DNA from: Flavobacteriales bacterium UBA2104
Lineage (GTDB): Bacteria; Bacteroidota; Bacteroidia; Flavobacteriales_D; Crocinitomicaceae
Direction of reading: 5' to 3'
Assembly: GCA_002331485.1 (NCBI GenBank)
Contig: DCYS01000002.1
Location: 124,001 to 188,000, forward strand
DNA length: 64,000 nt
Shown piece by piece: positions 16,276 through 24,617 of the stretch. Position numbers and translations under genes: made by a program. The stretch's first letter is position 1; each line of letters begins with the position of its first letter. Under the pieces are notes generated by a model. It was not told the origin of the DNA. It searched no databases and worked only from the letters and a program-made list of their open reading frames with translations.

Positions 16276-17829
16276 TTAAAATGTGAATGATCGTTCATTC
16301 CATAATTGGGTTCGAATTCCTCCAAACAGGAACGGAAGTGTGACAGACGGCTGATTATCAAGCGTACGCACCTCGACTCCTGGTTTGATAAATGCATTAA
16401 TCCTCAGTTTTTGAGAAACATTATAATTTAGTTCAACGGTTGCTCTCATACGATTCAGTTTGCCATCTCCACCGATCTTATATCCGTATTCATAAGGTCT
16501 TTTGGTGTATGGCGTATAAATATTTGCCCCAAACGAAGTTGAATCGTTCGCATTTTGACCTCCTTGTTGTGCAAACATGAATGTAGCGCCAACTGATAAT
16601 CGTTCAGTAAAGAAGAAACGAGCTTCTGAGAAAGACTCCACGAAATTAGCTCCTAACGGATGAGCCAGCGGCATCCCCTGATTACCATAAACCGTAACAT
16701 CTGCTAAATGGGAATAGGTGAATGGTCGCGCAAAATTGATCTCACTCAACCATCTGAATTCTTTGTATCCGATCTCTGAACTGGACTTAATTCCAAACTG
16801 CCCACCGTATTTGTTAGCCCACCATCGTGTTCGGTTGACAAGTTCATCCAATACAAAATCGTCAATTACAAACTGACCATATAACATGATATTATCAAAC
16901 TGATAAGAAGTGTTTAGTCCGATCAGCAATCTGTCCTGTGAGCCAATACTATACTCTGTTGGTCGGTAGAATAAAAACGGATTGAGATATTCTACTTCGA
17001 ACCCTCGATTTAAGAGTGTGTCTTGTGGTGCAAAAACAACAGATTCAAATACTCCAATCTTCCAACTTCGTGTTACATGAAAGTCGAGTAGGTGAGAAGC
17101 TGCGAACTTATTGATTCGTTGTCCGCCAACATTTTCATGTAGTAACTGGTATATATTCGTGAATTCGATCTTCCAGAATTCAGAGCTCATTCTAAAAAAT
17201 GGTCGTGGGGCACCAAAATCACTGAGTAACATGGATCGATTTCCTTCTCCAATGAAGTGATGATCGACACCTGTTTGCAATTCTATAAATCGTATTGGTT
17301 TATAACTAATCCTTGCTCTAGGCTGAAAGATCAATGCAGAAGCACTATCTGAACTTCTGTAAAAGGAGTTGTTCAAGATACTGTTGAATGGATCGGCATT
17401 TTCGCTTTGTAGAGATGAACCTATATTAAATATAGCGCGACCTTGCCATTTCTCATTAGCTTGAAAAGTAATTCCTACACCAAGAGAACCTCTGAATGAT
17501 CCAATGCTTTCTTTACCAAATTGTGACCCCAGGAGATCAACGGTAGGGAAGATGTTCAGTTCTTGATTGAATTCAGATGTGTTATTGGAAACTAGAGATT
17601 TCCCAATGTAGATATAACAGTTCTTATGGGAAGGTAATACACTTCCATTTATCGAAGGGAATCGAAAACGAGTATCTTCATTTAGAAAGCCTGTAAATCG
17701 ACATCGGTGAATGTATCCGGAATTTATCATTCCTGTCTCTCCTTTTTGGGAAACACTAACAATTGTGTCCTGAGCGAATCCTCCAACACTTGAAGCAATA
17801 AAGATCAATATGTAGAATAGTTTTCTCAT
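16276..17829 (-). CDS. Wzi/RemB-like outer-membrane beta-barrel protein (paralogue 1)
   Basis: A 517-residue protein with a signal peptide (residues 1-19, ending GFAQ) and a large barrel. It carries GEGNRSMLLSDFGAPRPFFRM (about residues 193-213) and MPLAHPLGANFVES (about 390-403), both of which recur in the neighbouring gene. These are features of Wzi-type capsule-assembly barrels and of the related protein called RemB in gliding flavobacteria. ATG 17829 is the start; its first base is the last base of the preceding stop (TGATG). A role in attaching or assembling surface polysaccharide is inferred from family resemblance only. Confidence 0.72.
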   Translation of the reverse strand: MRKLFYILIFIASSVGGFAQDTIVSVSQKGETGMINSGYIHRCRFTGFLNEDTRFRFPSINGSVLPSHKNCYIYIGKSLVSNNTSEFNQELNIFPTVDLLGSQFGKESIGSFRGSLGVGITFQANEKWQGRAIFNIGSSLQSENADPFNSILNNSFYRSSDSASALIFQPRARISYKPIRFIELQTGVDHHFIGEGNRSMLLSDFGAPRPFFRMSSEFWKIEFTNIYQLLHENVGGQRINKFAASHLLDFHVTRSWKIGVFESVVFAPQDTLLNRGFEVEYLNPFLFYRPTEYSIGSQDRLLIGLNTSYQFDNIMLYGQFVIDDFVLDELVNRTRWWANKYGGQFGIKSSSEIGYKEFRWLSEINFARPFTYSHLADVTVYGNQGMPLAHPLGANFVESFSEARFFFTERLSVGATFMFAQQGGQNANDSTSFGANIYTPYTKRPYEYGYKIGGDGKLNRMRATVELNYNVSQKLRINAFIKPGVEVRTLDNQPSVTLPFLFGGIRTQLWNERSFTF

Positions 17830-19391
17830 CAAAAATCGGTGTAACTATTAAAGAGATCTGATCGAAGTCCGAGGAAGATCAACCCATGATTAATATTTCC
17901 ATTGAGATCACTGGTTGATTGTCGATATGTCGCTTCTGCGAAAACAGTTAGTCGTGTTTTTGGATTCATTAAATAACCGATCTCAACAGAAGAAAGATGA
18001 ACTACCTCTGGAGTATTTTGAACGAAGTCACTTTTCGAACCAAATAGCGCAGTCTTAAATTGCATCATTTCATTTGCGCTATAATAGATGTGCGAAACAT
18101 TGAGGTAAATACCTTTCCATCTATACCCAATTTTGAAGAGTGCTTCATCGAATCCATTTCCTAAGGTATGAGCTAAGGGAAGATTAAAATGAGTGTAGGC
18201 CATTCTTCGATTTCGTGCTGCATAAAGGCGATCAGTGGCTTTATTGAATTCAGCTTGAACATTGAGGTTTTTAATTCCAAACAAGTTATTGCCTCGATAT
18301 CCAATTTGTAAACCGTATTGATCACTGGAAAGATCCCCACTTATCACCTGAGCGTATGTCATGTGATTTGAAAGAAATCGCCACCCCAAATTGAGTCCAA
18401 AAAAGTTTCGCACCTCTCCATTTTCCGGACCAATAATGGCTGTATTTAATCCGATCATAGGTTGGTAGAAATATCCACTTACTCGATTGTCGGATAATGC
18501 TTCATCCCTCAAGTAGATGGAGGATTCGAACAAACCAATTGACAACGATTCGATCGGTTTAACAGTGAGGTAATGAATACCGATACCTTTTCGCTCAAAT
18601 GGAGGCTCAACAAGATCTGTAATTCGTTTTCGAAGAAGATTTAGTTGTTTTCCTCTCAACACGGTGTAGTCCAACCAAGGCAAGATCTGCCATTTCAACC
18701 GAAGATGAGTAAAATTGAATGAATTATCTGAAAGTAACATGGAGCGGTGTCCCCATCCAATAAAAGAAGGGTCATTACCTAAATGTAAGGTAAGGCTTTC
18801 TATCGGCTTAAATTCTAAATAACTGACGGAAGAGGCGTAATCAAATCCACTTGTTTTAAATGGTTTTGTTCGGCCTCCGTTTGGAATAACAGCGTTTGAG
18901 GAAACATATTCAACACCATTGAATCGTTGCTCACCTCGGCTTTCAAAATAGTTGGTTCTGTAATCTACAAATCGTGCTTGATTTTCGAAAAAAGCGGTAT
19001 AGAAAGTGAACTTTTTCCCCAACTGTCCCATTGCCTGGGCTCCTCTCGTATTTCGAAACAGGAACTCATCGTTATTCTGTAATCGTTCATCTCCTCCTGC
19101 AATATTCACGATCGGATCAACGGCCAGAAAAAAGTGATTGTAGTCCTTTTGAACGAAATGTTCCTGGAACAACTTGCGGTAAAACCAACCTCTGGTGCTA
19201 TCCTTGTCTTCAAGAGAGATGTTTGCTTCAGAATTGGTGATCGGGAAATAACCGTTTTGAATTGCTTTGCCTTCTCCTGATAAGATGTAATTAGATTTTG
19301 CTGAAGTACTTATTGGAGCCAGCAAATGCTCTTGACTCAGACCAAAAAAAGGAATGATCGTAAAAAGAAGATATGAGAGCCTATTGAGCAT
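17829..19391 (-). CDS. Wzi/RemB-like outer-membrane beta-barrel protein (paralogue 2)
   Basis: A 520-residue protein: signal peptide (residues 1-20, ending FGLSQ) and a barrel with GWGHRSMLLSDNSFNFTHL and LPLAHTLGNGFDEA, the counterparts of the motifs in the next gene, so the two are tandem paralogues that have diverged strongly elsewhere. ATG 19391 is preferred over an upstream start because it follows the cysQ stop by one base and begins a clean signal peptide. The chain deoC-cysQ-this gene-paralogue 1 is tightly packed, pointing to one transcript. Function as for paralogue 1. Confidence 0.72.
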   Translation of the reverse strand: MLNRLSYLLFTIIPFFGLSQEHLLAPISTSAKSNYILSGEGKAIQNGYFPITNSEANISLEDKDSTRGWFYRKLFQEHFVQKDYNHFFLAVDPIVNIAGGDERLQNNDEFLFRNTRGAQAMGQLGKKFTFYTAFFENQARFVDYRTNYFESRGEQRFNGVEYVSSNAVIPNGGRTKPFKTSGFDYASSVSYLEFKPIESLTLHLGNDPSFIGWGHRSMLLSDNSFNFTHLRLKWQILPWLDYTVLRGKQLNLLRKRITDLVEPPFERKGIGIHYLTVKPIESLSIGLFESSIYLRDEALSDNRVSGYFYQPMIGLNTAIIGPENGEVRNFFGLNLGWRFLSNHMTYAQVISGDLSSDQYGLQIGYRGNNLFGIKNLNVQAEFNKATDRLYAARNRRMAYTHFNLPLAHTLGNGFDEALFKIGYRWKGIYLNVSHIYYSANEMMQFKTALFGSKSDFVQNTPEVVHLSSVEIGYLMNPKTRLTVFAEATYRQSTSDLNGNINHGLIFLGLRSDLFNSYTDF

Positions 19392-19392
19392 A

Positions 19393-20217
19393 TTAGTCTT
19401 GTTCCGAAAATACAATGTTTTTAGGAACATGTTTGTTATAAGCAATAAAGAATGGGTTTTTTAGATCTTCCTTATTATATGTGAGTGGTTCACCTGAAAC
19501 AATATCAATTATCGCACCACCAATAGCTTCGAAAATCGCCTGACCAGCAGCAATATCCCATTCCATTGTAGGAGCAAATCGTGGATATACATCCGCTTTA
19601 CCATTCACTAAATGAAAAAACTTTAATGCTGAACCCATTTTGATCGATTCAAACTTGTTATAATTTTCTTCGATGCGATGGATCAGAGAGAGTATATCAC
19701 CCGTATAATGACTTCTTGAAGAAATAACGGTTATCGGATCTACTATAGGATGTAATGGTTTTAGCTTTCTCCAATTCGAATAGTTTTGAGCATCCGAAAA
19801 AGAAAATTCATAAGCTCCTAGATCAGGTCCACCCAGAATGATCTTTTCCTGAACCGGAGATGCGATCAAACCAAAAACTGATCTATGGTTTTCGATCAGC
19901 GCGATGTTTATCACGAATTCTCCATTTTTACGAATGAATTCTTTTGTGCCATCCAGTGGGTCAATACACCAGCATTTTCCCCATGTTTTACGAGTTGAAA
20001 AAGGTGCTTTTTCTCGCTCCTCACCGGTGATCGGTATATCGGTTTGGTTCAAATAGGATCTCAATACCTCTGAAGATTTAAAGTCTGCAGCTGTCACAGG
20101 GCTTCCATCTTCTTTCTCTATCCGCTCAAACTCATCTTTATAAATAGCCATGATCTCACGACTAGCATGAATTGCTGCCTGAACAGGTAAATTTGATATT
20201 TCTTGCAATTCGCTCAT
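19393..20217 (-). CDS. cysQ: 3'(2'),5'-bisphosphate nucleotidase CysQ
   Basis: A 274-residue inositol-monophosphatase-fold enzyme that removes the 3' phosphate of PAP, a by-product of sulfate activation and sulfotransferase reactions. Visible metal-binding motifs are ITGEEREK (first Glu pair), CIDPLDGTKEF (about residues 84-94) and MEWDIAAGQAI (about 220-230), in the canonical order. ATG 20217 is the start; it overlaps the deoC stop as TGATG. Adjacent Wzi/RemB-like barrels fit a link with sulfated surface polysaccharide, but that is speculation. Confidence 0.93.
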   Translation of the reverse strand: MSELQEISNLPVQAAIHASREIMAIYKDEFERIEKEDGSPVTAADFKSSEVLRSYLNQTDIPITGEEREKAPFSTRKTWGKCWCIDPLDGTKEFIRKNGEFVINIALIENHRSVFGLIASPVQEKIILGGPDLGAYEFSFSDAQNYSNWRKLKPLHPIVDPITVISSRSHYTGDILSLIHRIEENYNKFESIKMGSALKFFHLVNGKADVYPRFAPTMEWDIAAGQAIFEAIGGAIIDIVSGEPLTYNKEDLKNPFFIAYNKHVPKNIVFSEQD

Positions 20218-20951
20218 CAAGAATTCACAAGGTTTTTCATTAAAGAGCTTGCTCCAATTCTAAATGTGTCAGGATGTATGAATGATTCTCCTAAAATTTC
20301 TTGGACGACTTTTATGTATTCTTCCGCTTGTTCCTTTGTTCTTACTCCTCCACTGATCTTCAAGCCTACAAGTTTACCAGTTGAATCATGATGTTTCTTG
20401 ATCTGTTGACTCATAACCTGAGCTGCTTCGAGTGATGCTCCGGGAAAATCCTTTCCTGTGGACGTTTTTATAAAATCAGCTCCACCTTCTATTGCGAGCT
20501 TTGATGCAAGAGCTATATTATCTGCTGTTTCGAGATAGCCTGTTTCGAGAATAACCTTTAAGGTTTTGTTAGGCATTAAGCCTTTAAATGCTCGAACCTC
20601 CTCCACGACTTGTTCGGTGTTACCATCAGCAAAAGCGCCAAGGTTTAATACGATGTCTATTTCATCTACACCAGCTTCTAGTGCCAGCTCGCATTCATTT
20701 AATCGCGTGGCTAAAAAACTTTGAGAAGATGGGAATGATCCTGCTACTACAGCTGTTTTAATTCCGGTTCCTTTGAGAGCGGATACAGCTTGCTGAGCAA
20801 AATTAGGGTAAAAACAAACAGCAGCAACTTTGAAGCCTTTGTCTTGATAAGATCTTGTTTGAGCAAGAAAAGATTCAATGCTTTTTACTGAATCGAATGA
20901 ATTCAAACTTGTCAGATCGACAAAACTACTTATCTGTTCGGGTGTCCACAT
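20217..20951 (-). CDS. deoC: Deoxyribose-phosphate aldolase
   Basis: A 244-residue class I aldolase that splits 2-deoxyribose 5-phosphate into glyceraldehyde 3-phosphate and acetaldehyde. Motifs: VAAVCFYPNF, EIDIVLNLGAF (Asp), and the Schiff-base segment GGADFIKTSTGK with the catalytic lysine in FIKTS; a second lysine lies in GLKISGGVRT. The N-terminal DLTSLN replaces the more common DHTLL. It is the first gene of the deoC-cysQ-barrel-barrel operon. Confidence 0.95.
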   Translation of the reverse strand: MWTPEQISSFVDLTSLNSFDSVKSIESFLAQTRSYQDKGFKVAAVCFYPNFAQQAVSALKGTGIKTAVVAGSFPSSQSFLATRLNECELALEAGVDEIDIVLNLGAFADGNTEQVVEEVRAFKGLMPNKTLKVILETGYLETADNIALASKLAIEGGADFIKTSTGKDFPGASLEAAQVMSQQIKKHHDSTGKLVGLKISGGVRTKEQAEEYIKVVQEILGESFIHPDTFRIGASSLMKNLVNS

Positions 20952-20996
20952 AGATCAACGGATTTTGAGCAACCAAGATAGTATAATATATGGTAC

Positions 20997-21024
20997 AAAA
21001 AAAGTCTATCCGAAGATAGACTTT
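20997..21024 (-). terminator. Intrinsic terminator of the tonB-like gene
   Basis: Perfect arms AAAGTCTATC (21001-21010) and GATAGACTTT (21015-21024) around the tetraloop CGAA; on the minus strand a run of seven T follows (20997-21003). It lies 27 bases beyond the stop of the gene at 21051-21719. Confidence 0.85.
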
Positions 21025-21050
21025 AGTATTTTGTATGTAATAAAAATCGC

Positions 21051-21719
21051 TTATTGAAGTACGAAGTTGATTGGAATTCTACAACGTGCTCTTACAGCCT
21101 CACCACTTGATTCAGCAGGAGTCCATTTTGGCATTGAACGAACAACTCGTTTCGCTTCTCTATCGATCTCTTTCGAAACTCCTCGCATGATCTTCACTTG
21201 CTCGATACTACCATCACGGTTAACAACGAACTCAACATATACTTTACCTTGATCACCTAATTCCATCGCGATCTCAGGGTACTGAATATTCTCAGCTAAG
21301 TACTTTTTCATAGCCGCTGCACCACCTGGGAAAGTTGCCTCTTTATCTGGATACTCAACAATTGGGGCTTCAGGCTCTGGTTCTGGTTCTGGCTCAATAT
21401 CAATTGGTGGAGTTTCAACAACGATATCCTCGTCCTCATCCACGTTTTCTTCAACTACAATATCTTCAGAAGGTGGAGGGGTAACCTCTGGCTCAGGCAC
21501 TTCTTGTACTACTGGCTCTTCTTTTGGTTGATCAATTTCGATCACCTCTTCTGGGATATCAGACTTGTCTCGTTGATCACGACCAGAATTTTCAACTATA
21601 ACTGGCGTCTTGAACGAAAATGAAAGTGTGATGACACTTCCAATGATAAAGAAACCTAAAAAGATGAGCGGTAATTTCAACCGTTCATTATCAACTTCTG
21701 GATTTTTCTTACTTTCCAT
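21051..21719 (-). CDS. TonB-family energy transducer
   Basis: A 222-residue protein with one N-terminal membrane anchor (about residues 17-36), a periplasmic spacer rich in Pro, Glu and Val (about 45-125; many EPEPEP-type units) and a C-terminal TonB domain (about 130-222) with MKKYLAENIQYPEIAMELGDQGKVYV-type layout and the motif WTPAESSGEAVRARCRIPINF. It transmits inner-membrane energy to outer-membrane receptors. No exbB or exbD is next to it, so it must use a complex encoded elsewhere. It has its own terminator. Confidence 0.9.
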   Translation of the reverse strand: MESKKNPEVDNERLKLPLIFLGFFIIGSVITLSFSFKTPVIVENSGRDQRDKSDIPEEVIEIDQPKEEPVVQEVPEPEVTPPPSEDIVVEENVDEDEDIVVETPPIDIEPEPEPEPEAPIVEYPDKEATFPGGAAAMKKYLAENIQYPEIAMELGDQGKVYVEFVVNRDGSIEQVKIMRGVSKEIDREAKRVVRSMPKWTPAESSGEAVRARCRIPINFVLQ

Positions 21720-21761
21720 AATATGCGTTTTCCTTAATTAGCTACAAAAATCATACCTTAG

Positions 21762-22139
21762 TTATTTGTACGATCCATTGTAAATCAACTTAAAAAGTAG
21801 TACCCCAAAAATACAACCAATTCCATTAGCAATCAAGTCCAGCCACTCAAAAGATCGACTGTACACTAAATATTCCTGACAGATCTCAATAATCACGCTG
21901 ATCAAAAAGCCGCCAGCTAAAGCAATGTGCATGGCGTATTTTCTCACTTTGACTGATTTATACTGCCGTTTTAATCCAGTGGTCCAAAATAACGTTAATG
22001 TGGTGTACATAAACGTATGTATGATCTTGTCTAAACCTTCGATCTTGAATTGATCTGCATCGAAGCTAGATGAAGGTATCAAACTAACAGTGATGACAAG
22101 TATCGTCCAGATCGAACTTGGAAGTATAAAGCGTAACAA
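21762..22139 (-). CDS. VanZ-like family membrane protein
   Basis: A 125-residue protein with about four membrane spans and the VanZ-like pattern: LIPSSSF after the first span, LDKIIHTFMYTTL (conserved Asp, Lys, His), then IIEICQEYLVYSRSFEWLDLIANGIGCIFG, the family's E...Q...R..D..D/N..G signature. The function of this family outside teicoplanin resistance is unknown. The start codon is TTG at 22139, six bases after the gcvH stop, since no ATG precedes the first span; the two genes are probably one transcript. Confidence 0.85.
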   Translation of the reverse strand: MLRFILPSSIWTILVITVSLIPSSSFDADQFKIEGLDKIIHTFMYTTLTLFWTTGLKRQYKSVKVRKYAMHIALAGGFLISVIIEICQEYLVYSRSFEWLDLIANGIGCIFGVLLFKLIYNGSYK

Positions 22140-22145
22140 AACGGA

Positions 22146-22523
22146 TTAACCGATCAGATCTTTGTATGCCGCTGAATCTAAAAGATCATCAAGATCACTT
22201 TGGTCACTAACTTTTACCTTGATCATCCAGCCTTCTCCATAAGGATCACTGTTCACAACTTCAGGACTAGCCTCAAGTTCTTCGTTGAACTCAATAACCT
22301 CACCGCTTACTGGCATGAAGAGATCAGAAACTGTTTTAACGGCCTCGATCGTTCCAAAAACTTCTTCTTTATCAAGTTCTTCTCCTTCAGTTTCAACTTC
22401 AACAAAAACGATATCACCTAATTCACTCTGAGCAAAATCAGTAATACCAATTGTCAATGTATCACCATCAACTTTACACCACTCGTGATCTTTCGTGTAC
22501 TTTAAATCAGCTGGAATATTCAT
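22146..22523 (-). CDS. gcvH: Glycine cleavage system H protein
   Basis: A 125-residue lipoyl carrier of the glycine cleavage complex, shuttling the aminomethyl group between P, T and L proteins. The lipoylation lysine is Lys63 in FGTIEAVKTVSDLF, followed by MPVSGEVIEFNEEL and NSDPYGEGWMIKV, all standard. Length is typical. Other gcv genes are not in the window. A -7 box lies at 22544-22551. Confidence 0.97.
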   Translation of the reverse strand: MNIPADLKYTKDHEWCKVDGDTLTIGITDFAQSELGDIVFVEVETEGEELDKEEVFGTIEAVKTVSDLFMPVSGEVIEFNEELEASPEVVNSDPYGEGWMIKVKVSDQSDLDDLLDSAAYKDLIG

Positions 22524-22543
22524 TTCTTCTCTAATTTTGAATT

Positions 22544-22551
22544 CAAATGTA
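22544..22551 (-). promoter_or_regulatory. -7 promoter box for gcvH
   Basis: The minus strand reads TACATTTG, an exact TAnnTTTG match, 20 bases upstream of the gcvH start. A standard -33 TTTG is not found at the right spacing. Confidence 0.4.
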
Positions 22552-22624
22552 AAATATTTCTGAGAGAAAGGATTTAAAAGTGATAAAATATTATGTGGAT
22601 GAAGGTGTATTTAGATCAGTTGAT

Positions 22625-22651
22625 GCGTTTTTTCTTTTGCTAAAAAACCGC
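22625..22651 (-). terminator. Possible terminator after the T9SS type B protein gene
   Basis: GCGTTTTTT (22625-22633) can pair with AAAAAACCGC (22642-22651) with one bulge. The position, two bases after the stop at 22654, suits a terminator of the minus-strand gene, but the pairing is mostly A-T and no T run follows. Confidence 0.3.
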
Positions 22652-22653
22652 AA

Positions 22654-24570
22654 TCAATAACTCACCTGCACATGCCCTTGAAATTTATATTTTTTTTCGG
22701 TAACTGATGTGATTGTAATTGTATAAAAATATGTTCCTTCAGTTACTGATTTGTTTTCCGATGTTTTACCGTCCCATAACGGAATGGTTTGTTGCAGACC
22801 ATTACTTTTCTGAATAGCACTGTTAACTTCATTTCCCCACCGATTGAAAAACTGTGCTTCAATTTGCTCAGCTCTTCGAACATCAATGGTAAAAACGTCA
22901 TTTACTCCATCATCATTTGGAGTGATAATATTAGGTATGCGAGCAAAGATGGTATCTTTAACAATAATCGTGAATGATGCACTATCAACACATTCTGGTC
23001 GATTGTTGTATGCATATAAGGTAACCTGATAATTTCCAGTGGAATCAAAATAGGCAGAAGTATTTACAGAATTATCCCAAATTGAATCGTCAATAAACCA
23101 CTCATAGTCTGTAGCGTTTTGCGAAGTATTGATTAAATCAACCGAGAGAGGCTCAAAACCACTTTCAGGGCTGGTATTAAATCCAGCTTCTACGTCAATT
23201 TCAATAGGAACTGTAATTGTTGTATCAACTGAGCAACCATTATCATCCACTATTTCAAGGTTATAAGTATCTCCAATAAGATTACTAAATGTACCACTTG
23301 ATTGAGAGGTAGCTCCTAGGATATTCGTAAAAGGAGCGTTCCCACTTTTCCAAACCTTGACCTCTCCATTTTCATCTCCGCATGTTTCGGGTGTTATTCT
23401 GATAGAATCAATGATTGGATTTTCATGAAGCTTTACTAAAACCTGTTCCGTTCTGTAACATCCAGGTGCATTTTCAATTCTTACGACATAGAGCTGCGAA
23501 CTATCGGGTGAAACTTTTGGGTTTGAGATATTCGGATTATCCATTCCTGAAGCATTTAACCATTCATAATTGTTCCCTCCACTGGCAAAAAGTTGTAGAG
23601 AATCTCCTGCACAAACAGCAGTGTCTGCTATTATTTCAGTCGAGAACGTATCGCAGGGTGTGGTATAGGCGTGTGGGAAAATCAAATTGATTGCTTTGTT
23701 TGTTGGAGATGATGGATTTTGGTGTTGTTCCATTTTTAATTCATAACCTGTATCTCCATTACTTAGATAAGTATTGATTACAGCAATACCATCAGATCCG
23801 TACATAGTGGTATTAGGCACATCATCTCCTAAACCAAAAAGCTCACTGTTTTGATAATAAAAATGACCTTGTACACCAACTGCCGGAGTACTAGTATTAT
23901 AACTGTCGTTTTGGTTAAATTCTCCGATTTGTGTGTTGTTAATAAAAATGTCATAAGGATTCTGCCAAACTACCCTATCTGTAAATATGGACAACCCTAT
24001 ATCCTGAGAGAATTCTATATTATTAAGGCCGCTAAAGTTATAGATTTCAAGACCAATCATGTCTAAATCATTATACCACAACGATGTTGTTATTTTATCT
24101 AAACCTGAATTTTCATACTCTATATATAAAACTGGGGACCACCAGCCCCAATTAACTTCAGGTTGACCTACTGCAAGTAATTCTATGGGATACTCTGTTT
24201 GGTTAGGTTCAACTAAATTTGAAATATCCACAGCGTACAATCTAACTGGATGTGATTGAGGGAGGGGATTTAAAAAAGTACTTATCTTGTTTACATTAGT
24301 ATCAATTTGAACCAGTTCTCCATCTAAAACAATAGATAGCTCGTCTGGATAACCCAAGGTATATACAAACATCCAGGCATTTCTAATAGTACTTCCTGGT
24401 TCAATATTAACTGTAATAGTATCTTCAGGCCACCAAGCACCGACGCCGGTACTAAACCCAGACGCAGTCACTCCACCATAATAAATGTCTTGATGAAATA
24501 ACTTTTGCCCTAAGCTAGTAGTTGGGCATATCAAGAATACGAATAATATGTAAATTAAATGAGATTTCAC
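22654..24570 (-). CDS. Secreted protein with PKD-like domain and T9SS type B (gliding-associated) C-terminus
   Basis: A 638-residue exported protein. Signal peptide 1-21 (ends LGQ); the first ~310 residues are a beta-rich region with no recognised family; then Ig/PKD-like modules follow, including GNNYEWLNASGMDN and GFEPLSVDLINTSQNATDYEWFIDD (a PKD repeat). The last ~90 residues (from IPNIITPNDDGVNDVF) are the gliding-motility-associated type B sorting domain, with FFNRWGNEV and the YFYTITI region. This routes the protein through T9SS, probably to the surface. The start codon is GTG: no in-frame ATG lies between it and the upstream stop. Confidence 0.88.
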   Translation of the reverse strand: MKSHLIYILFVFLICPTTSLGQKLFHQDIYYGGVTASGFSTGVGAWWPEDTITVNIEPGSTIRNAWMFVYTLGYPDELSIVLDGELVQIDTNVNKISTFLNPLPQSHPVRLYAVDISNLVEPNQTEYPIELLAVGQPEVNWGWWSPVLYIEYENSGLDKITTSLWYNDLDMIGLEIYNFSGLNNIEFSQDIGLSIFTDRVVWQNPYDIFINNTQIGEFNQNDSYNTSTPAVGVQGHFYYQNSELFGLGDDVPNTTMYGSDGIAVINTYLSNGDTGYELKMEQHQNPSSPTNKAINLIFPHAYTTPCDTFSTEIIADTAVCAGDSLQLFASGGNNYEWLNASGMDNPNISNPKVSPDSSQLYVVRIENAPGCYRTEQVLVKLHENPIIDSIRITPETCGDENGEVKVWKSGNAPFTNILGATSQSSGTFSNLIGDTYNLEIVDDNGCSVDTTITVPIEIDVEAGFNTSPESGFEPLSVDLINTSQNATDYEWFIDDSIWDNSVNTSAYFDSTGNYQVTLYAYNNRPECVDSASFTIIVKDTIFARIPNIITPNDDGVNDVFTIDVRRAEQIEAQFFNRWGNEVNSAIQKSNGLQQTIPLWDGKTSENKSVTEGTYFYTITITSVTEKKYKFQGHVQVSY

Positions 24571-24581
24571 TTGATAAAATA

Positions 24582-24606
24582 CCCCTGCGCGTTAAATGCG
24601 CAGGGG
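24582..24606 (-). terminator. Hairpin terminator between two T9SS cargo genes
   Basis: Perfect 9-bp GC-rich arms CCCCTGCGC (24582-24590) and GCGCAGGGG (24598-24606) with a seven-base loop; on the minus strand TATTTTATC follows. It sits in the 47 bases between the two cargo genes and should separate their transcripts. Confidence 0.75.
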
Positions 24607-24617
24607 ATTGTCTTTAT

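Noticed and set aside
21051..21719. Complete TonB-ExbB-ExbD complex
   Set aside because: Only the TonB-like protein is encoded; both neighbours are unrelated (deoC on one side, VanZ-like on the other).
22524..22653. Glycine riboswitch upstream of gcvH
   Set aside because: Only 20 bases separate the -7 box from the start, leaving no room for an aptamer.
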